Source: Cyrtodaria siliqua | Taxonomy: Eukaryota > Mollusca > Bivalvia > Adapedonta > Hiatellidae | Length of the DNA: 64,000 nucleotides | Assembly: GCA_037043455.1 (NCBI GenBank) | Contig: JAWPHD010000136.1 | Span: 496,001-560,000, forward strand | Reading direction: 5' to 3' | In this document: positions 1 through 12,690 of the stretch, one piece after another | Position numbering within the stretch: position 1 is the stretch's first letter | Layout of the letters: every line of letters starts with the position of its first letter | Notes under the pieces: model-generated | Seen by the model: only the letters and a program-made list of their open reading frames with translations | Told to the model about the DNA's origin: nothing | Databases searched by the model: none | Made by a program: the position numbers and the translations under genes

Positions 1-655
1 GGTCATCGTATGAAGTCAAACAAATTATGTCTTTCCATCTGTTAAAGTATACAGTTGTAAACAAAGTCCTGTTTTCGAAATGTCGTGACTTTTCTTCACA
101 AAGACATGGTTAACTGAATCAATATCTGTTAATGATTCGTTCAGGGCTCAAAACCAATATCTTGGTTGATAAAAAATTTAATTCCAACAAAAAAATAATG
201 TTTTGCGGATATTTTCAGGACGACGAACGACAACAATTGTTTTCAGCATCGCTAAGCTCTTGTTTAATTGAATGATTTATTTACTTTTGACTGACACACC
301 GATTGTTATACAATTCAATAGTGCAAATCTCCAGTATTAAACTGAATATAGCAAGCAGTCAACTTACCTCTGATGTAAACATTCAAAAATGCATTATAGT
401 ATAACGGCTGATATGCATCATATTTTGACCCTATATTTTCAATGCTTGGTATGCGTAAAAATTATGAATCATGCATTTTTTAATATGTTCAGGGTTTTTT
501 ATACTTTGATATGCATCTTATCTGGGCTCTTTAGGTAACGCACCATATAAAGATCAAAATTATCTATTTTCTACCTAAAAGTCATTCTAAGCGTTTGAAT
601 GTTGTGTAACATCATTTTTCAGCATATTTTAGGCTACAATTATATGACTGTCAAT
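1..655. other. AT-rich stretch without recognisable features
   Basis: No open frame of note and no clear repeat. It lies downstream of the BBS1-like exon and is probably intronic. Confidence 0.4.
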
Positions 656-727
656 TTTAGTAGTGGAGGCAGACCACCCACTTTTTTCTTGGGTAGAACC
701 AGTACCGTATACCTCCTGCCATCTGTC
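656..727 (-). repeat. SINE 3' fragment, family member 1
   Basis: Read on the minus strand this gives a stretch ending gggtggtctgcctccact, preceded by ggtatacggtactggttcta. The same string recurs at 16185-16265 (minus) and 62550-62690 (plus). In the 62.6-kb copy it follows a tRNA-like B box, so this is the tail part of a tRNA-derived SINE. Confidence 0.55.
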
Positions 728-858
728 CGTTAGAATCGACACTTGTTCACTTACGAGTTGAGCTCCCTGTGGCATCTTTACACTCTTGACCACGGATGTG
801 CTCATTCTAAAGGAAATATATTTCTGATTAATAAGGTGAATATTTCAAAGATAGGTAC

Positions 859-1028
859 CTTTATACACTTTAAGTTTCATGTTGGATGTGCCAGAGCCAA
901 GGTCAGCGATGATGAGCTTCCAGTCTCCATCAGCCTGTATATCTGACAGTGTGATACACTGGGTGAATGTATACAGCGACGCCACGGGATCCTGATACGC
1001 ATCTAACCATTTGGATGGCTTTGTCTCA
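859..1028 (-). CDS. BBS1: Internal exon of a BBS1-like gene (BBSome subunit)
   Basis: On the minus strand this 170-bp open segment is preceded by a T-rich tract ending ctttaag and followed by a donor AAAG|GTACC, so it reads as an internal exon. The translation has the pattern SKWLDAYQDP, an LSDIQADGDWKLIIADLG core and a KLKVYKG end. I recognise this as the N-terminal beta-propeller start of BBS1, a core subunit of the BBSome that moves membrane proteins to and from cilia. The exon ends in phase 1. No neighbouring BBS1 exon could be placed: the next one should lie below position 859 and outside the window, and exon 1 should lie above 1028. Recognition is from memory of the family, not from a search. 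Confidence 0.75.
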
Positions 1029-2165
1029 CTTAAAGGGAAAAACATATTTATAAAATTAAACTTTATTAAGATATATATTTGTTGATATCAGGTACAAAAT
1101 AGATAGAAAACATAATTTAATTATATCTTAATAAAGTTTAATGAAGTCATCAGTATTTTTTGTAAACATTGAAACATCACCCATGTCATCTTGAACCGAA
1201 AAAAAGCTTCAAACAGGTAGTTCAATGCTTATTTTATGAATTGACACATATGCAATACTATTTTTTATCTGATGATAAACTGCATATCTCTGGTTTTCAC
1301 TTATAAATGGGCAAAATGTGATGTGGAGGCATCTGCACACTGGACTTGTTTAATTTACTGTAGCAAGAAAGATGATAAGGCGGCATAAAATTCATATGTC
1401 ATTGTTATCGTCATCCTCGATAAGCGCGTCTACGTTTTACCATCGAAAACAATGGACGATCTGTTACTCTAAAAACAGAGGACGAAAAATGCAGAGGTTG
1501 ATAATGAAATAACTGGTAATTATGATTTGCTTCCTATAAATGATTGTCCAAAACATTGAAAGGAAGACATCTGATAAAAAAGTATGAAGCAAATCTCACG
1601 CGTAAAAGGCAGATTGCCGTTTCATATATCTCGTCTTAGTTTTCTAATTTCTGAATAGGATGACATCATCGGTAAATATAAAAAATCATAACAAATCGGT
1701 AAATATAAAAAATCATAACAGGTCTATGATTAACACAGAAGTTCATTGATATGTTAACTAGCACAGGCCCCCGACAGGATGGCTCTCCCTCCACACGGAG
1801 AATTACATCTTCTGCGATGGCATACTTTCTTTTATACTGTTTATACTGTAGTCGAAGCCGGTGTAAACCAACAGGTTTCTTAGGCCCTTTTAGAAATGGT
1901 TGTTTTCCCAGTCTGGTTATGATTTTTTTCTTTTCATAAGTGAAAGACTTCCACTTCCTTTTTAGTTTTTCGGTCTGAATTTATTAGGATGATTTGACCA
2001 AAATTTATTTAGCCTACTTTTAAAGGAATTGATTTTGGCAATTTGGGTGCCTCAATCATTGTGCCCGAGAGTTTATTCCAAGATTCTACGACTCTGTAAG
2101 CAAATGAAATGTTCAGTAGTTTGCAGAATAACGTACTGAAATAATAGTTTTAAATAACTTTGAAC
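1029..2165. other. Intronic or intergenic, with small repeats
   Basis: It holds a short hairpin (arms about 1056-1080 and 1119-1142, taaactttattaagatata) and a 25-bp tandem duplication at 1671-1722. Positions 1740-1935 on the minus strand have a modest open stretch rich in K and R that I do not recognise and that has no clear splice sites. Confidence 0.4.
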
Positions 2166-2264
2166 GTGATCCCTCGGCTCCTGGAATCGTATCCAGGACC
2201 TCTCCAGGCTCTGGATCGAGTGACAAAATCAAGTGACCACTCGGTCACAGCTGGGGCACCCTAC
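2166..2264 (-). repeat. tRNA-derived SINE head
   Basis: On the minus strand, tgaccgagtggtcacttg resembles a tRNA A box and gatacgattcc resembles a B box, about 60 bases apart, as in Leu/Ser-type tRNAs. No clean cloverleaf or acceptor stem is seen, so it is a SINE or tRNA relic rather than a working tRNA gene. Confidence 0.45.
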
Positions 2265-4294
2265 CTTTTGACTTGCTCCTGAGATTTTGTTGTCATATCG
2301 ACTGTTGACATTTTGTTTCTGTGTTGTTTTTTCAGTCGAACAGTTCGTTTAAAATATAAATGTTCAATGGATACAAAGATTATTTGCACAAATTCAACTT
2401 TCCATATTTTATGGTCGTCGATGAAAACAATTTCAGCCGGAAGTGTCTGATAGATCGGTTAGTCGATAATTACTGTTACAATTGTGCAGATTATATTGCA
2501 TTTCCAATACCCGTCCAGTTTACCTCTTACTTAAATATACGTATCTAAATAATAATCACGGTGTAGAATCGGTATTTATGAACTTGAAGGCGTTGATGTT
2601 GTTAAACCACAGACCTAATAACAGGCTGGAAACTGTGAAATGTATCTAAATTTCAGGCCCGACTTTAAACACACATATTATGAAACAATTTATGCACATA
2701 CGTTTAAAAACCCATCTTACATTTATTTCTCTTTCTAAACGTAATATTTTAAACAAAATAGGATTTTGAAAGAAAGTAGGTAAAGTGTTTAGTTTTTAAT
2801 GGAAAAGCCAAAAATGATAATATATAATTATGTTTAACTTTTAACGGCTTTTTATACAATTTCTTATTTTGTAAATAAAAATAGATAAGTATAATCATAT
2901 TTTGCTATACACTCAAACGCTCCCCACTCGGCGCTTCATACCTCGATTTAGGAGTATGTTGAAAATAGGCTACGCTACGCCCCTGACATGTGTACCGTAA
3001 TTATTAAATATTGTCAGTAACAGGGCAGGTATCAATTCTATGTTCGTCCCAGCATTATGTAGTCAAAAATGTTTTAAAAATGGAAAAAAATATTCCACAA
3101 TGATAACTCATAAGAAATTTAAAATTCTAGAGCATATATATATTATTAGAGAAAACTATACGTGTTTTTGCTAGAAGTATGCGTTTTAATAGTAACTAGA
3201 ATTATTAGAATGATGGGTACAGACGGTCATACAGGAATGGGTACAGACGGTCACCGTATGTGGCAGAGTGCAACGATCCGAAAAAAATTAAGCAAAACGA
3301 TAAGTGTGAACAAGATAAACTCGTATTCATTTTAATATGAAAGGTCATTTTAAAAATCAGACAATGCTACTCCAGATGTAGCCTAGCTTCATTTTCCAAG
3401 AGTTATATAGTCATATTTTGACACGAATGTTCATTTGCCGGTCTGATGATTGTTTGCTGATATTTAACGAGTTGTCTGTTTTTGGTGATATTGTTTGCCT
3501 GATTCCGAGACATTATATATATGTACTATATTCAAAGTTTGCTAAGCACCAATTTAATTCGACATTTTATGGTGACTGTCTTTACCAGGTTTGGCAGGAA
3601 CCTATATTACGTAATTTTATTTTCATCCCAGGTGCACTATATGATTCTGTACATTCTGCTTCTTTTTAAAATATAACCAAGTCATAATCGACATTGTAGG
3701 TCTAGATTTTGCTGCAAATGTTGTGATATTAAAGGCAGTTTTCCTTTTGCCGACATTTCATACTCCGATGACACGCCTACAAGTAACCTTATTCTATGGC
3801 ACACTACCATAGGCAAGTCATAACATTGCACTATTACTCCAAACGAAGAAACTGCAGATTTTCGGCTGTACATGTAGAGTCTATGGGGATAGCCCATCGA
3901 GGTTTTTAAATAACCAACGAGCTGATCATGCTGATATTACTTACTGGTAACTTACTGGTCCGAGGCAAGTTTTTTAGACGTCATTTTCAGACGTTGTACC
4001 GACGTCAAACCCACCATCGGAAGCTTGTTATTTTATTCTACTTGTGATTTTCTCTCTCATTTTATGTTTTAGTTATATAATACTGTCTTATATTGTCCAC
4101 CTTCTAAGGTTGGACAGTTTTATCGACGTTGCAGTTGTCTGACAAGCTGCAGACTGAACAAAGTAGCAAACATTTTCTACTACACAAACATCAATGTTAA
4201 TAATGGCTAACATAACATGAAAGCGATAGTTAATATCTATATATTTTTATTAACTTTCAAACTGTTTATGTTTTTCTATTTCGTGCGTTTATAT
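2265..4294. other. AT-rich, no gene seen
   Basis: No convincing coding segment. A short direct repeat of gggtacagacggtca occurs near 3214-3254. The small open frames here lack splice context or family resemblance. Confidence 0.35.
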
Positions 4295-4832
4295 AGCTAT
4301 TGCAGCGTGGTCACTGAAAATTATCTTTGTTATAGCACAGGTGTAACTCGTTTAATTGAAAATAACACCTGTCAGAATAAATGGTGTACTACAACTACCA
4401 GTTATTGGAAGTTAGAGTATGGCAGGGATCTGAAATGGACATGCTACATAACAAATAGGGTATGGTTTCATCTCGTTGGTTAATTTAAACACCTCGATGG
4501 GCTACGCCCATCTCGATGTTTAAATTAACCAACTCAATGAGACCATACTCTAGCCCATCTCGATGTTTAAATTAACCAACTCAATGAGACCATATCTTAG
4601 ATAGAGTATGGTTAATTTAAACATCGAGTTGGGCGTAGCATCGAGATGTTTAAATTAACCAGCGACATGAAACCATACTCTGTTTGTTTTGTAGCATGTC
4701 CATTTCAGCTCTATTTCAGTTATTCAACTGTTATTCTCACTGTTATTCTCAGAGTTATTCTGACAGGTCTTATTTTCAATTAAACGATTTACATCTGTGT
4801 CTGAACAAAGAAAATTGTCTGTGACCATGCTA
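4295..4832. repeat. Large imperfect foldback element
   Basis: The left arm contains tttaattgaaaataacacct followed by gtcagaataa, and the right arm carries its reverse complement, with homology running out to the tgg-tcac motif on both sides. The centre holds several nested copies of ccatctcgatgtttaaatt in both orientations, so it can form multiple hairpins. It is probably a MITE with internal rearrangements. Confidence 0.6.
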
Positions 4833-4979
4833 CAACTATTACTTAGTCGAAATACTTATACACATGTGATAAAATAGTTAAAAGCACACACAAAACAATA
4901 AAAAATAAAGTCATCAACCAGGAATATAATGTCTAAGATGTGTTTAATAGAATTATAATTACGTCCCTTTAATGAGTCC

Positions 4980-6290
4980 GTCATGAGTTGTAACCCGCAT
5001 TGCATCGACGTCATATCAACGGTGGGATTATGTCGTTGTACACACGTATTATGATTGCAGTACAGAATGAAATATGAAAATGAATACTAGTTCGTATTTT
5101 GGCGATACCTTGAATATTCTTTTTGATATTGTTGATTTAAATTAAAATTATAAGACAATCCAAAGTCATATGACGCCGCCAAGCAGGCATTTGACGTCAG
5201 TACAACGTTGACACAACGTTTTATCATGCAGATATGCACTTTTCTGCCTAATAAAGGGGTGACCAAATACATTTTGCTTTATTAGGCACTTACCAAAAAG
5301 CAAATCAATGCGGAATCCCTCGGCGTTTATTGTACATAAAGTTATCTGACGTCATGCACTTAACGCTGCCTGACGTCATGATACAAACAAAAAACAACAA
5401 CATGGAGGCGTCCTCGATAAGCGTAACATTCTGAGAAATATGTAATAATAGTAATTCATACAGAAAATATGGATAATCTACATGATAAATAGAATATTAT
5501 GTCAGTGCCTTTTTCTATCAAGTTTATTAGGCTCGGCACGAAAACGAATAATGGCTCGGCTAACGAACAATGGCTCGGCAGTGTCTCGCCATTCTTCGTT
5601 TTCTAAGCCTCGCCTAATGAACTTGATAGTAAAAGGCACTGACATAATATCCTCTATATAACCTGGCATTGTAGTGGTATTGATTTCACATTCAAAATGA
5701 AAGATTATGACGTCATTTTCCGACGGGTAAAAGGACGTCAAAACCCAACGTTGTATTGAAGTCAAAGATTGCCTTTTTATCTGACGTCAAATCGGCGTAA
5801 TTGATGACGTCAAAACAACGTCGGTATAACATCATAAGCTTAAGTTGTAAAGAACTTGGATTAACAGTCAAAATGAAAGTCAAAAAATCAAAAACATCAA
5901 CAAATTTGAAATATCAACAGTGGACGTCAAAATCCAACGGTGTATCTGACGTCAAATCAACGTTATTTGACTTCAGTACACTGTTGGTGGAACGTCATAA
6001 ACCAAGGTAGTACTGACGTTGGATTAACAGTCAAAATTAAAGTATTTTAGACGTCATATTTAGACGTCAAACAGACGTCAAAGTCCGTCGTTGTATTGAC
6101 GTTGGTTTTAAAATAATAACTCACACTAACGTTGTATTGACGTTGGATTTATATCACCATGATTGTGCATTATTTCCACGTATTTATGACCACAATCCCA
6201 CATCAGTACGAGTCAAAACTTGACGTCTGTCGCACATCGTGGTTTGGACGGCGTATTGACGTTGGACGTCATGACGTTGGTCCGGCGTCC
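4980..6290. repeat. GACGTC-rich degenerate repeat region
   Basis: The core gacgtc, often as tgacgtca, recurs about fifteen times, usually near caacgttg or its variants (for example near 5191, 5347, 5371, 5708, 5783, 5803, 5948, 6050, 6063, 6074 and 6263). Spacing is irregular. It looks like a decayed tandem repeat and overlaps hairpin element copy A. Confidence 0.55.
5223..5650 (+). repeat. Dispersed hairpin element, copy A
   Basis: About 430 bp, composed of a single-copy part (5223-5491) and a hairpin part (5492-5650) whose arms begin gaatattatgtcagtgcctt. An inverted second copy lies at 20891-21296. Shared landmarks are the gatatgcacttttctgcc end, cggaatccctcggcgttta, and the hairpin. Confidence 0.7.
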
Positions 6291-6889
6291 TGTGCCTGCT
6301 TGGTAGTGACCCTGTCCGAACCCTAACTTACATTTATTGGACGTTAGAGTATGGTACGTTGTTTATCCTGAATTAAACGATTTAATGCAATGCATTCATC
6401 AGACAATTTCACCGACCATATTACAAGTCCTTGTCAAGTTGATACAAGTAGTTTCGTCACAATGTGCACCGAGCACACCAAACGCACAAACGATCTTGAA
6501 CCGTGATACACAAATTAGACTGGTCCCCTATTAATATTCCGATATTCAATATGTTAGTCTACAGAAGCGGAATACAGCAGGAGACCAGTTTGTTCGGAAA
6601 TAAATATGGAACGCTGGGAAAGATTTGACGGACACCTGGGTAAAGGGAATTACATGCTTCCTTTCCTGAAATTTTCAACATGGGGTTTGCAAACGTGTGG
6701 AACTCGCATCCCAAAAAATATGGGCCAGGGTCAAGATATTGGTAAATTGAAACAATTTGCTTTACAAATACGTAAAGCAATTATTAAAGAATATGACTAT
6801 ATCAATTATTCCGAAATTCAACTCTAAATAAGTCCTGAATTAATTGGACGAAATTAAACAACATTTTTGTCACCACATTTCGCGGTTTA

Positions 6890-7511
6890 TATACTCAGCA
6901 AAAATAAAAAGTATCGACTTTGTTTTCCTGCAAAATCGGAGACAGAAAGAAAGAACTAACATTTGTAGCATGATTTTCTTTTAATAACATCTTTGTTTGA
7001 TGTTCACACAAACTTTCATCGAAATATACCGAATAATTAAAAAATAAATCGCAGTTTAAAAACGCGGACAAGTGCTGCTGCAAGGTCCTGAACACTTTGG
7101 ATAGGGTCATCCTGATGTATACAACGTCCCAAATTTGCTCGGTGCTTCGTCAGTCGTTACGTCTGAAGCATGCGACGTCGCATTTTTTAGTGTATTCGGT
7201 GTAACGGTGGACACATGCGATATTAGCGAGGTTTTGAACATTGTTCTGTGTATTTGAATGGGCTTAGACTGCCAAATCTGTGCTATTGTCGCTAATCTTT
7301 ACATTTGTTAAGTTTTGTGAATTTTGTTTTCACACCTATATTTTTTAAGTTTGATTTATTTTTTAAGCATTCGGTATATTTCGATGACATTTTGTGTGAA
7401 CATCAAACAAAAATGTTGTTAAAAGAAAATCATGCAACCATTGTTAGTTCTTTCTTACAGTCTCAGATTTTGCAGGAAAACAAAGTGGATACTTTCTATT
7501 TTTGCTGAGTA
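6890..7511. repeat. MITE-like element with long inverted arms
   Basis: The left arm starts tatactcagcaaaaataaa and the right arm ends with its near reverse complement. The arms are about 150-170 bp with a spacer of about 300 bp. Both arms give short open frames with the same HQTKMLLKENHAT peptide, which are shadows of the repeat. A lone end of the same type is visible near 54910-54936. Confidence 0.65.
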
Positions 7512-8015
7512 CATATATTTTTTTACTATTTTATCGTTTATGAGACTCCGTCGTGACTTGTATCATCTATTTCGCACTTTTCTGAAAACACTTGTTGAAT
7601 CAGTTGGCCTTGCGGTTATGTCATTTTGAAAACTACGAAAAGACATGCAATAGGCACAGGAAATTGCATCTTTTGATTATTACAAGCTTCCATCTTTATG
7701 ATTATTTATGAAAGACATTTTAGCTGAGAATGTGTTTCTGATTTAGCAATAGGCTGCATATTTGTGGGCTCTGATCTAACACTATCACTCGGCAAATTAT
7801 TAACTATTAACACTTGGGTGATGCCGTTTCATGTGCGTTGTAAGGTTTGTAGTACTGCTGCTGCCCGATCACTTGATTTACCTTCTTTTGTACCAATCGA
7901 AAATGGACCCACATGGTACTTCTAGCCTTTTTGTTATCCGCCATGCTCGCGACTGGTACTACTACATGAAGTTATTTTACGAGTAGAGATGTAAGGTTGA
8001 TTATGTAATAGAACC
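7512..8015. other. No feature seen
   Basis: AT-rich, between two foldback elements. No gene or clear repeat. Confidence 0.35.
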
Positions 8016-8460
8016 AGTACATTGGAAAACGCACATCTTTTTGATGATGAAATTTATATAAAGCTACAACAACAAAATTTTGTAGTATTCATATATCATC
8101 TTTATTTTATTCATTTGCCAAATTTCGTCTATCGTACAGAAAATTCATGTATTTTGACTTATTCAAAGTTACCCACTTCATAAACCAAAGTCACAAAGTT
8201 AATATCGCGTGTGACCACCTCGAGCGTTTAACAATGCTTGGCACCTTCGCTCGAGTGGTCACACGCGATTGTGACTTTGGTTTATGAAGTGGGTAACTTT
8301 GAATAAGTAAAAATACATGAATTTTCTGTACGATATTGATGAAATTTGGCAAATTTATAAAATAAAGATGATATATGAATACTACAAAATTTTGTTGTTG
8401 TAGCTTTATGGGGTCATAATAAATTTCATCTGCAAAATGATGTGCGTTTTCAAATGTACT
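8016..8460. repeat. 445-bp near-perfect hairpin (MITE)
   Basis: The left arm (about 8016-8225) and right arm (about 8248-8460) are reverse complements over roughly 200 bp with few mismatches. The outer ends are agtacatt-gg and caaatgtact. The loop is short and centred near 8235. No target duplication is obvious. Confidence 0.75.
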
Positions 8461-9239
8461 GAGTGTAGAAAGAAACCAGTCTATTGATCTCCTAGAAAAA
8501 TCTCAGTACTAAAGCGTTTATATTATTGCTCTACTAATACATTACACGAATCATAAAATACCGGTACGTTGTCGTAACGCGCTGCACCGTCTCGTCGCCA
8601 CTGTATCCCAATATATATCCGTATATCGTTACACCACTACCTAACAACAATATTAATATCGAAACCTGCAAAGAGCGATCAGTTTCTTTTGTATTTTGTC
8701 ATATTCTATAGTCATTGGCCCTTAGTTTTAAATTGCCCGACGAGATTGAACCTTTGAGACTATCTGCCGGAGTCTTTGTTTTGCCTGCCCCGGGCAGGCA
8801 GACAGTCCTTAACGTCAACCCTGCAATTAGTTATGCAGAGAAATGGATTGATTGGAACACACATTTTACTTTTATGTGACGAATTAAAAAAGTTATGCAA
8901 TTTTGAAAAAATCTAATAAAGAATTTTCACATTAAGAATAAAGTGTTCCTTAGAATTACTGCTTATATTTTATTAATGAAACAAAGTTCTATAAGAAATA
9001 TTTGAAAAGGGATGTAACATTGTTGAATTTGATGATTTTGATTTTTTCACCAATATAAAAATAGTTGTAGGGATAATGTTTTAAAAGACTAAAATCGATG
9101 TAATTTGATAAATTACTTAAATTTAAAATAAACTCCGAGGAAACTTTCTAAAGCAAGAACACGTCATATAGTAGTGTCTATTTTATTTTTTGCTTATTCA
9201 TCATGCTTGTAAATGTTGAAATCATTGAAAAAGCGTTGT
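8461..9239. other. No gene seen
   Basis: AT-rich. A short palindromic GC patch (cctgccccgggcaggca, around 8784) stands out. Nothing else is supported. Confidence 0.3.
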
Positions 9240-10380
9240 TTTTATTCTGCGGTGTCCGTCGTCTGTCTGTCCGTCCGTAAACTTTTTCGCGGCGACTACT
9301 CTGAAACTACTGGTCCGTGGATGAATTTTTATAAAACTTATTAGGAATGTTGCCCATGATGTCTTGTTGAACCTAGCAAAAATTCACATCGATGTGGAAT
9401 CAAAGATGGCCGCCTAAGCTAAAAATAGATTTTTAAAAAGCAAGTTTGTAGTGCCTACTTCTTGAAAACTATTATAAGTGATATTGATATGGGACTTTTT
9501 CTAAAATGATCAGCATGACATCATTGTTTACATAAGAGTTATATAGTAAAAAGTGGTAGCGACTACTCCTCTGAAACTACATGATGGATTTTCATGAAAC
9601 TTCACAGGAATGTTGCTCTTGGTATCTTATTGATCCTAGCAAAATTTCTGGTCGTCCAGAAATTTAAGGTGGCCTCCACTCCACGGCTACAAACAGATTT
9701 TTGAAAAACAAGGTTGTAGCGACTACTTCTTGAAAACTATAAGTGATATTGATATGGAACTTTTTTTAAATGATCAGCATGACATACTGTTGGTTCTTGT
9801 CAAAAATTATAAGTGATATTGATATGGAACTTTTTTTAAATGATCAGCATGACATACTGTTGGTTCTTGTCAAAAATTATTTTTTGATTCGGCATTTAAC
9901 ATGGCTGCCAGCAGCATTCAGCCATCTTTGTTTACATGGAGTTATATAATAAGAACTTGTAGCGACTACTCCTCTAAAACTACTTGACAGATTTACATGA
10001 AACTTCACAGGAACGTTTCTTTTGATTTCTAGTTGATCCTAGCAAAATTTCAGGTCAGCCGGGAATTCAACATGGCCACCACGGATAAAAAATAGATTTA
10101 AAAAATAAATAAATTTGTAGCAACCAATTCTTTTGAAAACTATAAGCGATATTGATATGGGACTTTTTCTTAAAATGATCATCATGGCCAGCGTTCATCT
10201 TTGATTACAATAGTTGTATAGTAAAAAAAAAGGTTGTAGCAACTACTTCTCTGAAACTACTGTACAGATTTTCATGAAACTTCACAGGTATGTTGCACTT
10301 AATGTCTAGTTGATCTTAGCAAATGTTCAGGTCGACCGGAAATTCAAGATGGCCACCACGGCTAAAAATAGATTAAAACT
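9240..10380 (+). repeat. Degenerate tandem repeat block, about 270-400 bp units
   Basis: Recurring landmarks are gactactcctctgaaacta (near 9290, 9550, 9958, 10235), atgaaacttcacaggaatgt, and agtgatattgatatgg. An exact 71-bp tandem duplication sits at 9738-9880. The block starts with a tgtccgtcc stretch, as in other molluscan repeats of this type. Confidence 0.65.
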
Positions 10381-11989
10381 AGAGTTGTCACTGAAAGTGA
10401 TTAATACCCCCACAATATCGCCTTGTCACATAAACAATGGTCTAGTTCCAACTCTCGATATCGGGTACGGTACCGGGTTTATTTTGTTATAAATACAGCA
10501 ATTCGCTGTTCATTCAGTATACCCCTCTAGGACGCAATGACGTCACAGTTTACAAGCTCCGGCTTCAACTAGTTTGTGTCCCCGCGCTTCATATTATCCG
10601 ATTATTTCATGGCGTTACCGAGCCGGGTAAAAATATAAAATAACTTGGCGCCCTCTTATTGGGATAATGGCTGATCAAAACAGAAAGTGTAATAATGTTA
10701 TTAGTAAACAAGAGATGCTCTGTTTAAGGGTCGTCTGTCTTGCGATCATTGGTTAGTCCTGAGTGCCCACTAATTAAGTAACGTATCCACAAGTGTGAGC
10801 TACTGAGTACTTCCAAGATTGAAAACACATTTTTAATAGTGTTTCATACTTTCAGCAATTTTTATTTTAATAAAAATTACCAGGGTGGAATAAAAACCCG
10901 GGGCGGGGAATCTAGCAATTAATTTATTATGGCCGTATGCAATATTTAAAAAAGGACCCCTAAAATCTGAAGCAGGACCCAGGGACCTTCATTATACTGA
11001 AAAACATAATGGAAACCCTGAGAAATAATATAACTACAATAGCCTAATCGGCATGGCAATAATAATATGCTCCCAAATCGAGCATTGTTCGCAACATTTT
11101 CGCTTTGATAGGCATGTATGTCATGTTGTCGCTTATAAAATATTATGATTCAATCATTTATTTCATTTTCATAAAACTTTAACCTGCAACCTAACCAATC
11201 TGATGAAATAAGCACACAGCAGGCGACATGAGTGTTCCATGGAACACCCTTCCAGTTACTTTATATTTGCCTTTTTATGAACGAAGATTTTAAGCTCGAG
11301 AAGAATTAGATATCGATTTATTTAAGTGGCAGAAGATGCACCAACATTTTCTTGGCATCTTTTTTTTTTGAGTGCTGACAAACCAAACAATTGTCAGAAT
11401 AATTCAGATTTTTTTTATTCTTAAAAAAAAAAAGAAAAAAGAGGGAGTCTGTGGTGTTTAATGGGAGTGGTTCGTGTTTCGGTTAACACCGGTATTATTT
11501 TATTTGGCCTTTCAGACAGAATGAGTTTTTAAATATAAAGAACAGCAAAACAATTCCCCATAGCAGAAAACTGCTAGCCAATTTTGATATAGTTTCATAG
11601 TAATATGTTCTCTCGTTACAGCCGTGTATGCAAGAATCACCATGGCATTATCCGAAAATATGGTTTGAATATGTGCAGACGTTGCTTTAGAGAATACAGT
11701 GGTGATATTGGCTTCAAAAAGGTAAAGTTGATCAGTGTCCGTTTTGTAAGCTTTTCTAGTCGAGGTTTTTACCTTTTTTTGTACCCATCTAACGAAATGT
11801 ATCTGGTGACCCTTAACATTTTACAAGAGTTAGGTGATGCTTTCATTCAGATGTGATGAAACATTTTGTGGAGCATATAGTTGCCGCTTTGTCCTTCCTT
11901 CCGTCCATCCGAATAACAAACGGAGTACAACTTGGAAACTGCTAATGGGATTCAGCGGTTTTTTTCCTTCTTTGGTTGCCAATCGCCAA
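10381..11989. other. No gene seen
   Basis: AT-rich sequence with poly-T and poly-A tracts near 11360 and 11430. The small open frames here have no family resemblance and no splice context. Confidence 0.35.
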
Positions 11990-12275
11990 AAAATAGCATT
12001 TTTCCCAATTTTGAGTAAAAAAAAAATATTCCCAATTCCAGATTTTACTTCCGAAAATTGTAAAAATGTTTTAGAATAATCTTCTTAATAAAGTTTTTTA
12101 CCAGGGTTTTCGACGTTTCTTCTGCTTTTCTGTGTAAATTGAACAAAATACAAAAATATTTTTTTTTTCCCCAATTCTGAGAAAAAATGCACGTTTTCCC
12201 CCAATTTTGAGACAAATCACTTGTTTTTCCCAATTTGACCAGCACGGACCCATTCCCAAAATGGTGAAAAAAATC
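11990..12275. repeat. 'ttcccaattttgag' repeat cluster
   Basis: Copies and variants of cccaattttgag occur near 12003, 12171, 12201 and 12227. It looks like a decayed repeat. The overlapping short open frames are by-products. Confidence 0.4.
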
Positions 12276-12299
12276 ACTGGGATTCGAAATAAATGATGA

Positions 12300-12690
12300 T
12301 TAGAAGGCAATGAGAGGAAGTGCAGAGCACAAGAGTAACAGCTTTATGTTCAGATTTAAGAGTTGTTGCCCTTTGTAATGTTACACATTTAGTTATTGTC
12401 CGGCGCATAATTGAAAACAACTAATGGTACAGTACTTGAATGAAACTTGATACACAGAGGAAATGCAGAGCAATATTTCATTCAAATTGGAGTTAATATT
12501 GCTGTTTGTATTTTGTACTTAAATTCTTGTCCATAGGATAACTTGCAAAATACTTTCTTTGATTGGAACAAAACTTGACAATGATAGAGGGCAGTAAAAC
12601 TTATATTAAGAGGTAGTGCCGAGTACAAGAACCGTAACTCAACATTAGCTTGAGAAAATACAGAATTATCCCTCTTTGTACACATTCAAT
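12300..12690. repeat. Two degenerate repeat units
   Basis: The segments around 12310-12440 and 12520-12680 share a gtgcagagcacaagagtaac-like string, gttgcccttt-like strings and a ttgaatgaaacttg motif. It is a weak, old tandem repeat. Confidence 0.3.

Noticed and set aside
1751..1939. Possible exon or transposon ORF near 1.8 kb
   Set aside because: A K/R-rich frame on the minus strand but no splice sites and no recognised family.
4217..4483. Small secreted-protein gene (hydrophobic start, Cys-rich)
   Set aside because: It overlaps the arm of a foldback element and has no supporting context.
11605..11856. 83-codon frame with Cys residues
   Set aside because: No splice context, no family, single strand only; likely chance.
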